Below are positions 44,298 through 53,581 of a DNA stretch of 64,000 nt, piece by piece. The notes beneath the pieces were generated by a model. The model searched no databases. It had not been told where the DNA came from and saw nothing but the letters and a program-made list of their open reading frames with translations. The translations under genes and the position numbers were made by a program. The DNA lies in assembly GCF_900108095.1 (NCBI RefSeq), contig NZ_FNWL01000002.1:788748-852747 (forward strand), read 5' to 3'. The stretch is from Natronorubrum sediminis. Lineage in GTDB: Archaea > Halobacteriota > Halobacteria > Halobacteriales > Natrialbaceae. Position 1 is the stretch's first letter, and each line of letters begins with the position of its first letter.

Positions 44298-44894
44298 TCA
44301 GGCTCGTGGCGACTCGGATTCGGTTGCGACGCGTCGGGCGTCACGGGCGTCGTAGGCGTTGTACCCGGCTAACGCGGCGATGAGCAGACCGGAGGCGAGC
44401 GTGCTCCAGAACGGACTTTCGGTTAGCCCGAGTCCGACCGGCATCTCGAGGAGTGCGGGCGAGACGATCAGCCAGATGCCGAGCAACGCGACGAGCCCCG
44501 AGATGCCGACGCTGAGTGGGATATCGTTGACGACGCGGTAATAGTTGTACGCGCCGGCGAGAAAGACGACGCTGCCGACGAGCACGTTGTTCCAGAACGA
44601 CGCCGCCGACACGTCGTAGATGGCGATCACCGAGAGAGCGACCCAGACACCGATGGCGGCGACGAGAGCGCTGATGACCGAAACCTTGCGTCGTCGTTCT
44701 TCGTTCGCAATTTGGGTCGTCTCGTCGCGCGGGTCGCGACCGGTATCGTCACGGTCGCCGACACCCGTTCCCGAGTCGGTGTCGGAGGGAGACGGCGGCT
44801 GCTCGGGACCAGCAGTCTCGTCCCGGTGATCCGGTTCCGAACCGGCGTCTGCTGTCGGTCGAGAATCACCGTCGTCCCGATTCGAGTCACTCAT
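44298..44894 (-). CDS. SPW-repeat membrane protein
   Basis: The 198-aa product has a disordered, acidic N-terminus (about 75 residues) and then four membrane helices in two SPW-type repeats: SFWNNVLVGSVVFLAGAYNYYR and ESPFWSTLASGLLIAALAGYNAYD share the W-x3-L-x-G...YN pattern. The family is widespread and of unknown function. The start MSDSNRDD is chosen; an upstream in-frame ATG would add ten residues. The region upstream is the long gap 44895-45532. Confidence 0.8.
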   Translation of the reverse strand: MSDSNRDDGDSRPTADAGSEPDHRDETAGPEQPPSPSDTDSGTGVGDRDDTGRDPRDETTQIANEERRRKVSVISALVAAIGVWVALSVIAIYDVSAASFWNNVLVGSVVFLAGAYNYYRVVNDIPLSVGISGLVALLGIWLIVSPALLEMPVGLGLTESPFWSTLASGLLIAALAGYNAYDARDARRVATESESPRA

Positions 44895-45464
44895 GGTGGG
44901 TTCCAACTGGCGGCATGCGTGCAAAAACGTCGGCGACTGTTACGGTTCCCGTCGCCTTCCGTCTCGAGTAATCACGAATTGTTCGGCGAGTGAAACAGAG
45001 TAATGGCGCTCAATCGACGCCGATTGGGCCGACGAGAACGGAGCCACCGAACGTCAGCCGCTCGAACGTGCGCCAGCGGTGCCCGAGAAGCGACGAACCT
45101 CGTGTAGTAAAGTCATCACTCGAGGTCGCCCGACGTGCGTAAATTAACATAAAATCAGAGCTATTCGTCGGCCAGATACGCTCCCCCATATAACTTACAG
45201 ATGCATAGACAGTTTTGTGGCGTACAATCGGCGACTCGTTTCGCACTCGTTAGCCACATTTCCGTGTCGGGAACGGCAGTTATCATTCTCACGGAGAAAC
45301 TCCGGGGTTTGCACATGTTTCGAGGCTCAGGAATTGTAGCGGGAGTTGCGCATTTGCGAGAACACTCGTTTTGACTAAATTCACCGCATTCGACGATCAC
45401 TCGAGTGCTATCGAACGTATAATAATTGGCTGCTCTCACTTTCATCGAGTCATGATGGTGCTCC

Positions 45465-45481
45465 CACAGAGAACGTCTGTG
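45465..45481 (+). promoter_or_regulatory. Leader hairpin/inverted repeat before the asparagine-synthase-like gene
   Basis: CACAGA and TCTGTG pair perfectly around GAACG in what should be the 5' leader (TATA-like box at 45419, start at 45533). It may act as an operator or as an mRNA hairpin. Confidence 0.5.
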
Positions 45482-45518
45482 AAAGGGATCGACCGAACAC
45501 GTCCGTCCTACCTCGGGT

Positions 45519-45526
45519 GGAGGTGA
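45519..45526 (+). promoter_or_regulatory. Shine-Dalgarno site GGAGGTGA
   Basis: GGAGGTGA is fully complementary to the 16S rRNA 3' end. The distance from the GGAGG core to the ATG at 45533 is 9 bases. This decides the start over the in-frame GTG at 45527. Such a strong site is uncommon in this mainly leaderless genome section. Confidence 0.7.
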
Positions 45527-45532
45527 GTGAAA

Positions 45533-47461
45533 ATGGGGAACACTCACGGGGTGGTATGCGTCGACGGATCGTCACCAGCGGGCCTTCTCGAGGAGTGGCT
45601 CTCGTCCGACGCAGGCGTCCACTACGAGACCGAAGACGTCGCAATCACGACCGCGCCACAGGGGTGTCGGACGGCCAATCGATCCGTCGCAACCGGAACT
45701 GGCGACGACACGATTCGATGCTGGGTGATCGGCGACATCTACGGATACGACCGATCCGCCGCTGGGCACCACCTCGGTGGGTACGTGACTCGCCCCGAAG
45801 ACGTGACGCCCGCGGAGTTTTGCGTGTCACACTACGACCGTCGCGGGTTTGACGCGTTGAGCGGATTCAACGGGAATTTCACAGCGATCGTCTACGACGA
45901 AGCTCGTCGAGAACTCGCGCTCTGTACCGACCGGTTCGGGACGGTTCCACTCTATTGGACCCAATCGACCGACGGAACGTTCGTGTTCTCGAGTAACATC
46001 CAGTTTCTGCCCTTCCATCCGGACGTCGAGACCGAGTTCGACGCGCCGTATCTCCACGAGTACCTCGCCTTCCGGCGAACGTTCGGCGTGAAAACGCCGT
46101 TTACGGGCATCGAAAAACTCGAGCCGGGAACGGTTACGACGATTTCGCTCGAAGACGGCTCGATGCGAACCGACCAGTACTGGCGGCCGCGCTACCGGCC
46201 GCGCGACGAATCCGTCGAGTGGTTCGTCGACGAACTCGCCAGCCGATTCCAGACGATCGTCGACGAGTGGACTCGCGACAACCGCGACTACGGCGTGTTG
46301 CTCTCGGGTGGCAGCGACTCGCGACTCGTTCTGGCTGCTCTCGACGACGCGACGGCGTATCACATGAACGACTGGATGAACCGTGAGGCGCAGGTCGCCG
46401 AACGAGTCGCCCTCGAAGCGGACGTCGAATTCGAACTCCTCGAGCGCGGCGCCGAGTATCGCATCGGCTCGCTCGAGCGAAACCGGTGTGCGGGTTCGTT
46501 CAACGGCTGGTTCACCCAGCCATACACGAGCGGGTTCAACACCGAGTTGACCGGTCGGGTCGATGGGGTGCTCTCAGGGCTGTACGCCGATTCCCTCTTT
46601 GGCAACTACGGAATCCCGTCTCCAGAAGTATCACTTGGCCCGCTGGGATCGATGACGATCCCGACCGAGCGATCGGTCGAGACCATCGACGACTACATCG
46701 ACCTCTTACTCGAGGACGCCCACGACGGCCACCAAATGCCGACCGACCTTCGCTCGGTGCTCGAGGCGAACATCTACCGGGACGGCGAGACGGTCGTCCA
46801 CCACGGCGTCACCTACGACTCGCTCGAGGAACTCGTCTACTACGGCAACTGCTACCCGCTGTCGAACGACGACGATATGCGCTTTCACACTGGCCTTCGG
46901 CGAACGCTTCCCTACCGGTCACCGTTCCTCGACAATCGGTTGCTCGACCTCTCGCTGTCGGTGCCGATTCGCTACCGACTCCGCCGGGATCTCGTCGGGC
47001 AAGCGATCGAGCGCCTCGATCCGTCGCTGGCGACGATTCCACACGCGAGTACCGGCATGGCACTCTCTCAGCCGTTCGCGAAGTCGTACGTCGGCGAACA
47101 CCTGCGTGCGTTCTACCAGAAACACGTCTCTCGTCAGTCGCCGCCGGCTCCCTACCTGACGAACGGCCCGTGGCTGGACGACGCCGAATTGCTTCGCTCG
47201 TTCGACTTCGCGGGCGACGTTCTCGAGTCGAACGACGACCTGCTCGAGGAGCTGCCCGGCCTCGATCCACACGCGGTTTCCGACCTCTACCACGCCCATC
47301 AACGGGGTGAAGAGCGCGTCGGCGAACTCTATACGCTGTTGACCGTCCTGACGATGCCCGTTACGGAACACGTCCTCGAAAATCAGACGAGTGACCCAGT
47401 AGACGACTTTCACGATCAGTGCGGGCGCTGTCTCAAACCCGAGGTGGTCTCCGTTGCGTAA
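45533..47461 (+). CDS. Asparagine synthase-like ATP-dependent amide-forming protein
   Basis: The 642-aa protein has an Ntn-hydrolase-like N-terminal half without the catalytic Cys2 of true glutamine-dependent asparagine synthetases (starts MGNTHGVV), containing LCTDRFGTVPLYW. The C-terminal PP-loop ATP-pyrophosphatase domain has SGGSDSR at residues 258-264, and later HTGLRRTLPYRSPFLDNRLLDLSLSVP. It adenylates a carboxylate and forms an amide with an amine or ammonia supplied in another way. An overlapping ATP-grasp gene follows (TTG start inside its end). Modification of a glycan, lipid or small molecule fits best; L-asparagine synthesis is unlikely. Confidence 0.82.
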   Translation: MGNTHGVVCVDGSSPAGLLEEWLSSDAGVHYETEDVAITTAPQGCRTANRSVATGTGDDTIRCWVIGDIYGYDRSAAGHHLGGYVTRPEDVTPAEFCVSHYDRRGFDALSGFNGNFTAIVYDEARRELALCTDRFGTVPLYWTQSTDGTFVFSSNIQFLPFHPDVETEFDAPYLHEYLAFRRTFGVKTPFTGIEKLEPGTVTTISLEDGSMRTDQYWRPRYRPRDESVEWFVDELASRFQTIVDEWTRDNRDYGVLLSGGSDSRLVLAALDDATAYHMNDWMNREAQVAERVALEADVEFELLERGAEYRIGSLERNRCAGSFNGWFTQPYTSGFNTELTGRVDGVLSGLYADSLFGNYGIPSPEVSLGPLGSMTIPTERSVETIDDYIDLLLEDAHDGHQMPTDLRSVLEANIYRDGETVVHHGVTYDSLEELVYYGNCYPLSNDDDMRFHTGLRRTLPYRSPFLDNRLLDLSLSVPIRYRLRRDLVGQAIERLDPSLATIPHASTGMALSQPFAKSYVGEHLRAFYQKHVSRQSPPAPYLTNGPWLDDAELLRSFDFAGDVLESNDDLLEELPGLDPHAVSDLYHAHQRGEERVGELYTLLTVLTMPVTEHVLENQTSDPVDDFHDQCGRCLKPEVVSVA

Positions 47462-48653
47462 CGATCGCCCCGCCGTCGTCGTCACCGCCTCGCGCTACCC
47501 ACACGGGTACGCGTCGATCAGGTCGCTCTCCGCAAAGGGCGTTCACACCATCGCCGCGGTCGACGACCAATCGCTGAGCGTCACCGTCTCGCGCCACTGC
47601 GACGAATCGGTGCTCGTTCCGCCGCCGAGTGACATCACGGCGTACAAAGACGCCCTCTTGGGGCTCGCGGCTCGACCGGACGTTCGAACGATCGTCCCAC
47701 ACCGACCCCACGACCCCTACATCCTCTCGAAGTACGCCGATGAGTTCGAACGCCACGTCGACGTTGTCGTTCCCGACCTCGAGAAACTGCGTAACGTCCA
47801 CGACCGAAAGCGGCTCGCGGAGGCCGCAGACCGGGCAAACGTAGCGATCCCGGACACGAAACTGCTCGGCGATGTCGAAGACTGGTGCGGCGACCGAATC
47901 GTCAAATCTCGCTACAACCTGCTCACCGACGAGTACCTCGACGACTTCTCGTTTGCGGACTCGAAGATCGCCAAATCAGTCGAGCACGTCTCGGCCGGCG
48001 AAGAACCGGACGTCGACGCGCTTCGCGAGACGATGCACCACGAACCGATCGTCCAGGAGTACGTCGAGGGCGAGGAGTACCTCTTCGGGGCCCTCTACGA
48101 CCGCGGCGAGGCGGTCGGGACGTTCCAGCACAAACAGCTTCGCGGTGACTCCTACACCGGCAGCGGCGGCGTCTTCAGACAGTCAGTCGATATTCCGGCC
48201 CTCGAGGAGGCGGGTCTGGCAATTCTCGACGAACTCGAGTGGCACGGCCTCGCCTGTATCGAGTACGTCCAAGATGCGGAGACGGGCGAGTTCTCCATCG
48301 TCGAGATCAACCCGCGGATGTGGCAGTCACTCGCGTGTGCGACTCGCGCGGGTGCCGACTTCCCCGCGTGGTACTGGGACGTGGCGCTCGGCCGCCAGGA
48401 CCTGATCGAACCGGGCTACGAGACCGGCGTCGGCACGCACTACCTCTACGGCGAACTCGAGCACCTCGTGAGCGTCGTCCGCGAGGACTCCCCGCTGGTC
48501 GAACGACCCTCGCTCTCGAGTCGCGCGAGCGAAATCCTGCACTCGTGCTACGAGGTGCCGGACTTCGATTACCTCCATCTGGACGACCCACGCCCGGTCG
48601 CCCGACAGGTCCGGCGCGAACTCGAGGGTGCGGTCCGGAGACGTCTCGAGTGA
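47454..48653 (+). CDS. ATP-grasp carboxylate-amine ligase
   Basis: The 399-aa protein starts at a TTG (47454) that overlaps the end of the preceding gene by 8 bases. It shows an N-terminal Rossmann-like segment (VVVTASRYPHGYASIRSL), the ATP-grasp core with a central VQEYVEGEEYLFGALYD loop and the metal-binding end IVEINPRMWQS. Such ligases (carbamoyl-phosphate-synthetase-like L-chain, or PylC/CarB-like) join an acyl-phosphate to an amine. Coupling to the asparagine-synthase-like gene suggests the two act in sequence on the same product, a two-step amidation. No candidate substrate peptide is visible. Confidence 0.85.
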   Translation: MRNDRPAVVVTASRYPHGYASIRSLSAKGVHTIAAVDDQSLSVTVSRHCDESVLVPPPSDITAYKDALLGLAARPDVRTIVPHRPHDPYILSKYADEFERHVDVVVPDLEKLRNVHDRKRLAEAADRANVAIPDTKLLGDVEDWCGDRIVKSRYNLLTDEYLDDFSFADSKIAKSVEHVSAGEEPDVDALRETMHHEPIVQEYVEGEEYLFGALYDRGEAVGTFQHKQLRGDSYTGSGGVFRQSVDIPALEEAGLAILDELEWHGLACIEYVQDAETGEFSIVEINPRMWQSLACATRAGADFPAWYWDVALGRQDLIEPGYETGVGTHYLYGELEHLVSVVREDSPLVERPSLSSRASEILHSCYEVPDFDYLHLDDPRPVARQVRRELEGAVRRRLE

Positions 48654-48728
48654 TGACTCTCCTGTAACACCGACCCACCTCGCACGCGACCGATAGCGTT
48701 TTTGATGGCTCGGCCGTGATGACCACTC

Positions 48729-51497
48729 GTGTACGTACGCGGAACCGTCGCCGGAGAGGTCGAAGTCAGGACGGTATCGACGAGCTACGGCGAGAGCGAC
48801 CTCGCCGAAGTGCCTCTCCGACTCGAGGGTGAGGAGTCCGAAGCCGAAGCCGCGAGCGACCAGCAACCCGAGTACGAGACGACAACGGTGACGCTGTGGA
48901 ACAAGTGGACCGAGTCGGCCGAGTACGTCGAACCCGGGATGGAACTCCTCGTCACGAACGCGAAAGAAGAGGAGTACCAGGGCGAGACGCGCTACGCGAC
49001 GACCGGCGACTCCTACGTCGTCGTCGAGCCGACCTTTCTGGTGAACGTGACGGCGATTCGCAACTGGGTCGAGTGCCCCCGACTCTACTACCTGAACAAG
49101 CTCTCGGGCGTTCCGCTCAACTATCCCGTCGTCAAGGGGACGCTCGTCCACGAGGTCTTCGGCGACCTGCTTCGGGGACGGGACCTCGAGGAGTCCATCG
49201 ACGCCCGCGTCGAGGAACGCGGTCTCGAACTCGGCTTGCTCGGCGAGACGGCCGAGGGGGTCGCCGAGGACGTCCGAGAGAACGCACAGGCGATCGAAGG
49301 CTGGCTCGAGCAGGGTCGCCTCACTGAGGACGATAGCGAAGCGACGGCGGACGACGACTCGACGCGCGAGTTTTCGCCCGCGGAGAGTAGCTGGCGATCC
49401 GAGCAATTACTCATCAGTGAGACGTTCGGCATTCGCGGGCGCGCAGACGCCGTCCGGCGGGGCGCCCCCGTCGAACTCAAGACTGGCAAGAACCTGAAGA
49501 AAGAGCCCAGATTCAAGGACAAGGTGCAGGCCGCCTGCTACGCGCTCATGCTCGAAGAACACGGCGGGAACGTGGATACGGGAACCTTGCTCTACACCAA
49601 GAACTCCGCGCTCGACCGAAACGAGGAGACGGGCGACCTCACCCCCGCGAAGGACTTCTCGATGGGCGGCGGCCTCCTGAAGTTCGTCGTCCGGTTGCGA
49701 AACGAACTCGCGGCGATGGAGATTGCTGGCGACGTGCCGACGGGCTACGAGGGCTCGGCGAAGTGTGAGTACTGTTTCGAACAGGACACCTGCATGGTCG
49801 TCTCGGGGCGACTCGATCAGGAGTCCAAAGCCGGTCAGATCGGCCAGCCGATCCCCGCGGACGAACGCGAGTACTTCGAGCGATTCTACCGCGCGATCGA
49901 GGAAGAACGTCGAGAGGTCCACCACGAGTACGCCAAACTCTGGGAGCAAGACGCCCAGGAACGGGCCGACGACGACCGCGCGCTGATCGACCTCGAGTTC
50001 GTGGAAAAACGCCCGCTCGAGGAAGGTCGCTGGGAACTGCGAGCGAAGCGGACGAGCGGGGCGAACTCGAAGATCCGAGAGGGCGACTTCGTCCTCGCGA
50101 GCGACGGCCATCCGGTGCGGGGAAATTCGGAACTGGCGACGATCGAACGACTAGACGAGGAGGTCGTGCTCACGGCCGACGAACCCGTCGAGGTCACACG
50201 ACTCGACGTCTACCCCTCCGAACTCACCACCGACCGACTGCTCGCGGCGATGCACGACGCGCTCTTGAAGGGCACTGAACGTCGCAAAGACGTACTCTTC
50301 GGTCGTACCGACCCGGAGTTTGACACCGTATCCGAAATCTTCATCGACAACAACGCAGCCCAGAACGAGGCCGTCACGAAAGCCGTCGGCGCGCGAGACT
50401 GCGCGTTGATCCACGGCCCGCCGGGCACGGGGAAAACGTACACCATCGCTCGAGCGATCCGCGCGATGGTCGAACGCGGCGAACGCGTCCTGCTCTCGGC
50501 GTTCACGAACCGGGCGGTGGACAACGCCCTCGAGGCCCTCCTCGAGCAACTCGAGAATCACGGCGAGATCGACGCGGATCGTGTCGTTCGCGTCGGCAGC
50601 GAGAGCGGCGTTCGCGAGGACATGCAACCCTACCGCCTCGAGCGAGCAGGGGACCCGGAAGACCGGGTCGAGACGCTCCAGAACGCGCAGGTCGTCGCGG
50701 CGACGACGGCGACGTGTGGCTCTCGAGTGATGAAAGAGCAGGCGTTCGACGCCGCGCTGGTCGACGAGGCGGCCCAGTTGACGGAGCCGGGAACCTGCGC
50801 GGCGATCAACCTCGCCGAGCGGTTCGTCCTCGTCGGCGATCACGAGCAGTTGCCACCCGTCGTGAGAGCCGAAAACGACCTCACCGAGTCGCTGTTCGAA
50901 CGACTCGTCAACTGCCATCCGGACGCCGGCGTGATGCTCGACCGCCAGTACCGAATGAACCAGCGAATTCAGGCGTTCGCCTCGAGGGAGTTCTACGACG
51001 GGAAGCTTCGTCCCGCCGAACCGGCGGTCGCGGCGCGGACGCTCGACGACCTCGCGGGCGTGTCCCGCGACGCCCTCCCCGAGGACCTGCAGGACCCAGT
51101 CTCGTTCGTCGACGTCGACGGCGATTCCAGCCAGTACACCGACAGCGAGGAGGCAGCCCGAATCGTCGACCTGATCGAGACCTACGAAGCCGCCGGACTC
51201 GAGCGAGACGATATCGGCGTTATCGCCCCCTTCCGAGCGCAGGTGTCCGAAATCTCTTCGCACGTTCCCGACGACGTCACCGTCGACACCGTCGACCGTT
51301 TCCAGGGCTCGAGTCAGGAGATCATCATCGTCTCGTTCACCGCGACCGGCACGCTCGAGGGGCCGATCTTCGAAGATTATCGCCGGATCAACGTCGCGCT
51401 GACGCGTCCGAAACGAGCACTCGTGCTCGTCGGTGACCCGAACGCACTCGCGACGGATCCGGTCTACAGCCGATTGCTCGAGTGGGCGAACGCGTGA
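48729..51497 (+). CDS. dna2: Dna2-like nuclease-helicase
   Basis: The 922-aa fusion has an N-terminal Cas4/RecB-like PD-(D/E)XK nuclease and a C-terminal SF1B helicase. Nuclease-domain marks are ECPRLYYLN, KGTLVHEVFGDLL, PVELKTGK, and the cysteine set CEYCFEQDTC (with the first Cys in VECPR) that would hold an iron-sulphur cluster. Helicase motifs are GPPGTGKT (Walker A, residues 563-570), VDEAAQLTEP (Walker B), GDHEQLPPVV, RQYRMN, TVDRFQGSSQE and NVALTRPK. The enzyme resects ends and processes flaps. It starts with GTG at 48729. No CRISPR array or cas1/cas2 is nearby, so this is Dna2 and not a Cas4 fusion. Confidence 0.93.
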   Translation: MYVRGTVAGEVEVRTVSTSYGESDLAEVPLRLEGEESEAEAASDQQPEYETTTVTLWNKWTESAEYVEPGMELLVTNAKEEEYQGETRYATTGDSYVVVEPTFLVNVTAIRNWVECPRLYYLNKLSGVPLNYPVVKGTLVHEVFGDLLRGRDLEESIDARVEERGLELGLLGETAEGVAEDVRENAQAIEGWLEQGRLTEDDSEATADDDSTREFSPAESSWRSEQLLISETFGIRGRADAVRRGAPVELKTGKNLKKEPRFKDKVQAACYALMLEEHGGNVDTGTLLYTKNSALDRNEETGDLTPAKDFSMGGGLLKFVVRLRNELAAMEIAGDVPTGYEGSAKCEYCFEQDTCMVVSGRLDQESKAGQIGQPIPADEREYFERFYRAIEEERREVHHEYAKLWEQDAQERADDDRALIDLEFVEKRPLEEGRWELRAKRTSGANSKIREGDFVLASDGHPVRGNSELATIERLDEEVVLTADEPVEVTRLDVYPSELTTDRLLAAMHDALLKGTERRKDVLFGRTDPEFDTVSEIFIDNNAAQNEAVTKAVGARDCALIHGPPGTGKTYTIARAIRAMVERGERVLLSAFTNRAVDNALEALLEQLENHGEIDADRVVRVGSESGVREDMQPYRLERAGDPEDRVETLQNAQVVAATTATCGSRVMKEQAFDAALVDEAAQLTEPGTCAAINLAERFVLVGDHEQLPPVVRAENDLTESLFERLVNCHPDAGVMLDRQYRMNQRIQAFASREFYDGKLRPAEPAVAARTLDDLAGVSRDALPEDLQDPVSFVDVDGDSSQYTDSEEAARIVDLIETYEAAGLERDDIGVIAPFRAQVSEISSHVPDDVTVDTVDRFQGSSQEIIIVSFTATGTLEGPIFEDYRRINVALTRPKRALVLVGDPNALATDPVYSRLLEWANA

Positions 51498-51561
51498 GGG
51501 TGGTCGGACGAATAGTTCGACTATCAGAACATTCATTTTATCTTGAGTGTATCTTCGAACA

Positions 51562-52455
51562 ATGAGCGAACAGACGAGACGACGCCTCCTGCTCGCAACC
51601 GGATGTGCGACGGTCGGGACGCTCGCGGGCTGTCTCGACGAATTATCCGCCTCGAGTGACGACACCGGGGACGATGATTCCGATTCGGGCGGTAGCGACT
51701 CCGAACGAGCTGGTGCCGTCACCGACGACGGAACGGTCGACTATCCGGCGTTCGTCGACGACGATATCACCGTCGACGAAGACGAGCAACGAATCGAATA
51801 TCCTGATCCCGACGTCGAATTCGTCCTCGAGGTCGAGTTGTCTGGTGAAGAAGACGTCTCCATTACTCGTGAGTTGGCGACCGACGCGCGTGCCGTCTAC
51901 GTCGCACCGGCGTACGACGACGGGTTTACCCACCACGTCTTCGCGAACGAGGCGTTCGTGGCGGACGAAGCGTGGAACGCGTTTACGTCCGAAGACGGCG
52001 AAGAAATCGACGAGCAATCGTTCTCGTTCGACGAACTCGAGGAGGGTATCTTCCACGACACCGTCTCACTGTCGACAGCGAGTGAGAGAGCGATCGTCGC
52101 CGATGCCGACCTCGAGAGGGTCGAGCGTGGCGAGGACGACGTAACGGCAGTCGCTATCGGCGAATCGCTCGGTGGGGAGAACGAAATAAGCACGCCAGAA
52201 GTCTATTTCGATAGTTCCCACGAGAGCGACGGGGAGGGGACGTACACCGTCGAATTCGCCCACGAGGGTGGCGACGAACTCGAGACGGACTCGCTCACCG
52301 CCATTGTCGGCGGCGACACGCACGACGTTTCGTTCGAGACGGACTCGATAACAGTCGGCGACGTCGTCACCATCGAAGACGTTCCCGAGGGAGAAACGCT
52401 GTCGCTCGTGTTCGACGACGAAGCCGTGATCGCCGAGATAGCAGTCGACGACTGA
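51562..52455 (+). CDS. Tat-exported lipoprotein of unknown function
   Basis: The 297-aa protein has a twin-arginine signal (MSEQTRRRLLLATGCATVGTLAGC) with a lipobox, followed by a Ser/Asp-rich linker and a beta-rich acidic domain with an ISTPEVYFDSS segment near the C-terminus. Haloarchaea send many lipoproteins by the Tat route. The start at 51562 is chosen because the signal begins there. A TTTTATCTT box precedes it. No ligand or enzyme function can be read. Confidence 0.78.
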   Translation: MSEQTRRRLLLATGCATVGTLAGCLDELSASSDDTGDDDSDSGGSDSERAGAVTDDGTVDYPAFVDDDITVDEDEQRIEYPDPDVEFVLEVELSGEEDVSITRELATDARAVYVAPAYDDGFTHHVFANEAFVADEAWNAFTSEDGEEIDEQSFSFDELEEGIFHDTVSLSTASERAIVADADLERVERGEDDVTAVAIGESLGGENEISTPEVYFDSSHESDGEGTYTVEFAHEGGDELETDSLTAIVGGDTHDVSFETDSITVGDVVTIEDVPEGETLSLVFDDEAVIAEIAVDD

Positions 52456-52475
52456 CCGCGACGGCCGTTCACAGC

Positions 52476-52555
52476 TTCGTGTGTCGATGCCAATCCCTTC
52501 GCGTGACGAGTTCCGTCTCTTCGTGTGTCGAGGTCGCATCTTTTCGCGTGGCGGC
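52476..52555. repeat. Degenerate 22-bp tandem repeat, four units
   Basis: Four units starting TTCGYGTGnCGA (at 52476, 52498, 52520 and 52543) follow the lipoprotein stop by about 20 bases. Units 1 and 3, and 2 and 4, are most alike (TTCGTGTGTCGA against TTCGCGTGRCGR), so a 44-bp unit may have doubled. A third 3'-end minisatellite in this window. Confidence 0.6.
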
Positions 52556-52643
52556 CGCCCACGCTCTCACCGTCCGTGACGCCGTCACTCGCACCTCCGC
52601 CGTAACCTAGATATATGTATCTCGAGCGACCAGTCCTCACGTA

Positions 52644-53498
52644 ATGCGTCTCGAGGACGAGAGTGCGCTGATCCGCGAGGAGGTTCCGTCGTCGTACGCG
52701 GATCTCGTCGTCGCGATCACCGAACTCGGGAGCCCGACTCCGTTGTTGATTGTCCTCGCCATCGTGTTCTGGTGGGGCAACCGCCGCCGGAGCGCACTCG
52801 TCATCAGCTACGGCGTCGCCGGCCTCGGCTTCATCCTGACCCTCGAGACGGTACTCGGAATCCCCCGCCCGCCCGAAGATATCATGCTCACCTCTCTCGA
52901 GGTCGAGGGATACGGCTTCCCGAGCGGGCACGCCTTCGCGTCGATGGTCGTCTACGGGGGTCTCGCCGTCGCCTACGACCGTCTGCGTGATCCGTGGATC
53001 GTCCTCGGCGTCGTCACGCTCGTCGTCGCCGTCTCGCTTTCACGAGTCGTGTTGGGCGTCCACTACCTCGGCGACGTGATCGTCGGTGCGATACTCGGCA
53101 TCGCCTTCATCGTCGCGATGAACCGAATTAGTCGCGGCATTCCGACGGTCGGCTTCGGCCTCGCCGTCGTCCTCTCGGCACCTGCCGTTTACGTCACTGA
53201 CGCGAGTCCCTACGCCGTTCTCGCACTCGGCAGTGCTATCGGCGGCCTGCTCGCGACGTGCTGGATCGACCGACTGCCGCGGCTTCACTCGCGACTCGAG
53301 GGCGTCGCACTCGTCGCCGTCGGCGGCGGGGTCGCCCTCGTCTTCCTCATCGTCGAATCGCTGGTAACGTTCACGCCGGGACTCGTCGTCCTCTACGCGG
53401 CGCTCGTCGGCTGGATCGTCGTCGCTCCGGCCGTCGTCGGTCGACTTTCGACGCTGCTTTTCGGGTCGACTCGAGGCGGCGTCGCTGACGGATCCTGA
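52644..53498 (+). CDS. PAP2 (PAP2-type lipid phosphatase) membrane protein
   Basis: The 284-aa polytopic protein has the three PAP2 phosphatase motifs in order: LGIPRPPED (motif 1 region), YGFPSGHAF (motif 2, with the catalytic His) and SRVVLGVHYLGDV (motif 3, with nucleophile His and Asp). The extra helices after motif 3 are typical of archaeal forms. Substrates could be lipid phosphates such as dolichyl pyrophosphate. No clue fixes the substrate. A TATA-like TATATGTAT is about 30 bases upstream of the ATG. Confidence 0.88.
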   Translation: MRLEDESALIREEVPSSYADLVVAITELGSPTPLLIVLAIVFWWGNRRRSALVISYGVAGLGFILTLETVLGIPRPPEDIMLTSLEVEGYGFPSGHAFASMVVYGGLAVAYDRLRDPWIVLGVVTLVVAVSLSRVVLGVHYLGDVIVGAILGIAFIVAMNRISRGIPTVGFGLAVVLSAPAVYVTDASPYAVLALGSAIGGLLATCWIDRLPRLHSRLEGVALVAVGGGVALVFLIVESLVTFTPGLVVLYAALVGWIVVAPAVVGRLSTLLFGSTRGGVADGS

Positions 53499-53581
53499 GG
53501 TGCACGTTCGTCGAAGTCGACACAGCGGACCGCTGTCCCGAATCGTTTCGCTACAGCAGATGGTGTGACGCCAACCCGTTT

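Larger units (their letters stand above)
44895..45532. other. Long intergenic region before the asparagine-synthase-like gene
   Basis: This region of about 640 bases is AT-richer than its neighbours. A 94-codon cysteine-containing frame on the minus strand in its middle does not look coding. Near the 3' end are a TATA-like TATAATAATT (45419-45428), then a 6-bp perfect inverted repeat CACAGA-GAACG-TCTGTG (45465-45481) and a strong Shine-Dalgarno site. The leader of the downstream mRNA would be about 80 bases. The rest shows nothing I can name. Confidence 0.6.

Noticed and set aside
45161-45547. Cysteine-containing 128-codon minus-strand frame in the gap before the asparagine-synthase-like gene
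   Set aside because: The composition is unlike haloarchaeal proteins, there is no promoter or motif, and it overlaps the leader and Shine-Dalgarno site of the real gene.
45533-48653. Lasso-peptide-type biosynthesis as an explanation for the asparagine-synthase-like gene
   Set aside because: No precursor peptide, RRE domain or leader peptidase is seen nearby, and an ATP-grasp ligase is not part of the usual set.
48729-51497. Cas4-like nuclease domain as evidence of a CRISPR system
   Set aside because: The domain is fused to an SF1B helicase as in Dna2. No repeats, cas1 or cas2 are present in the window.
50151-51722. 523-codon open frame on the minus strand opposite dna2
   Set aside because: The dna2 strand carries all helicase motifs; this frame is an antisense shadow.
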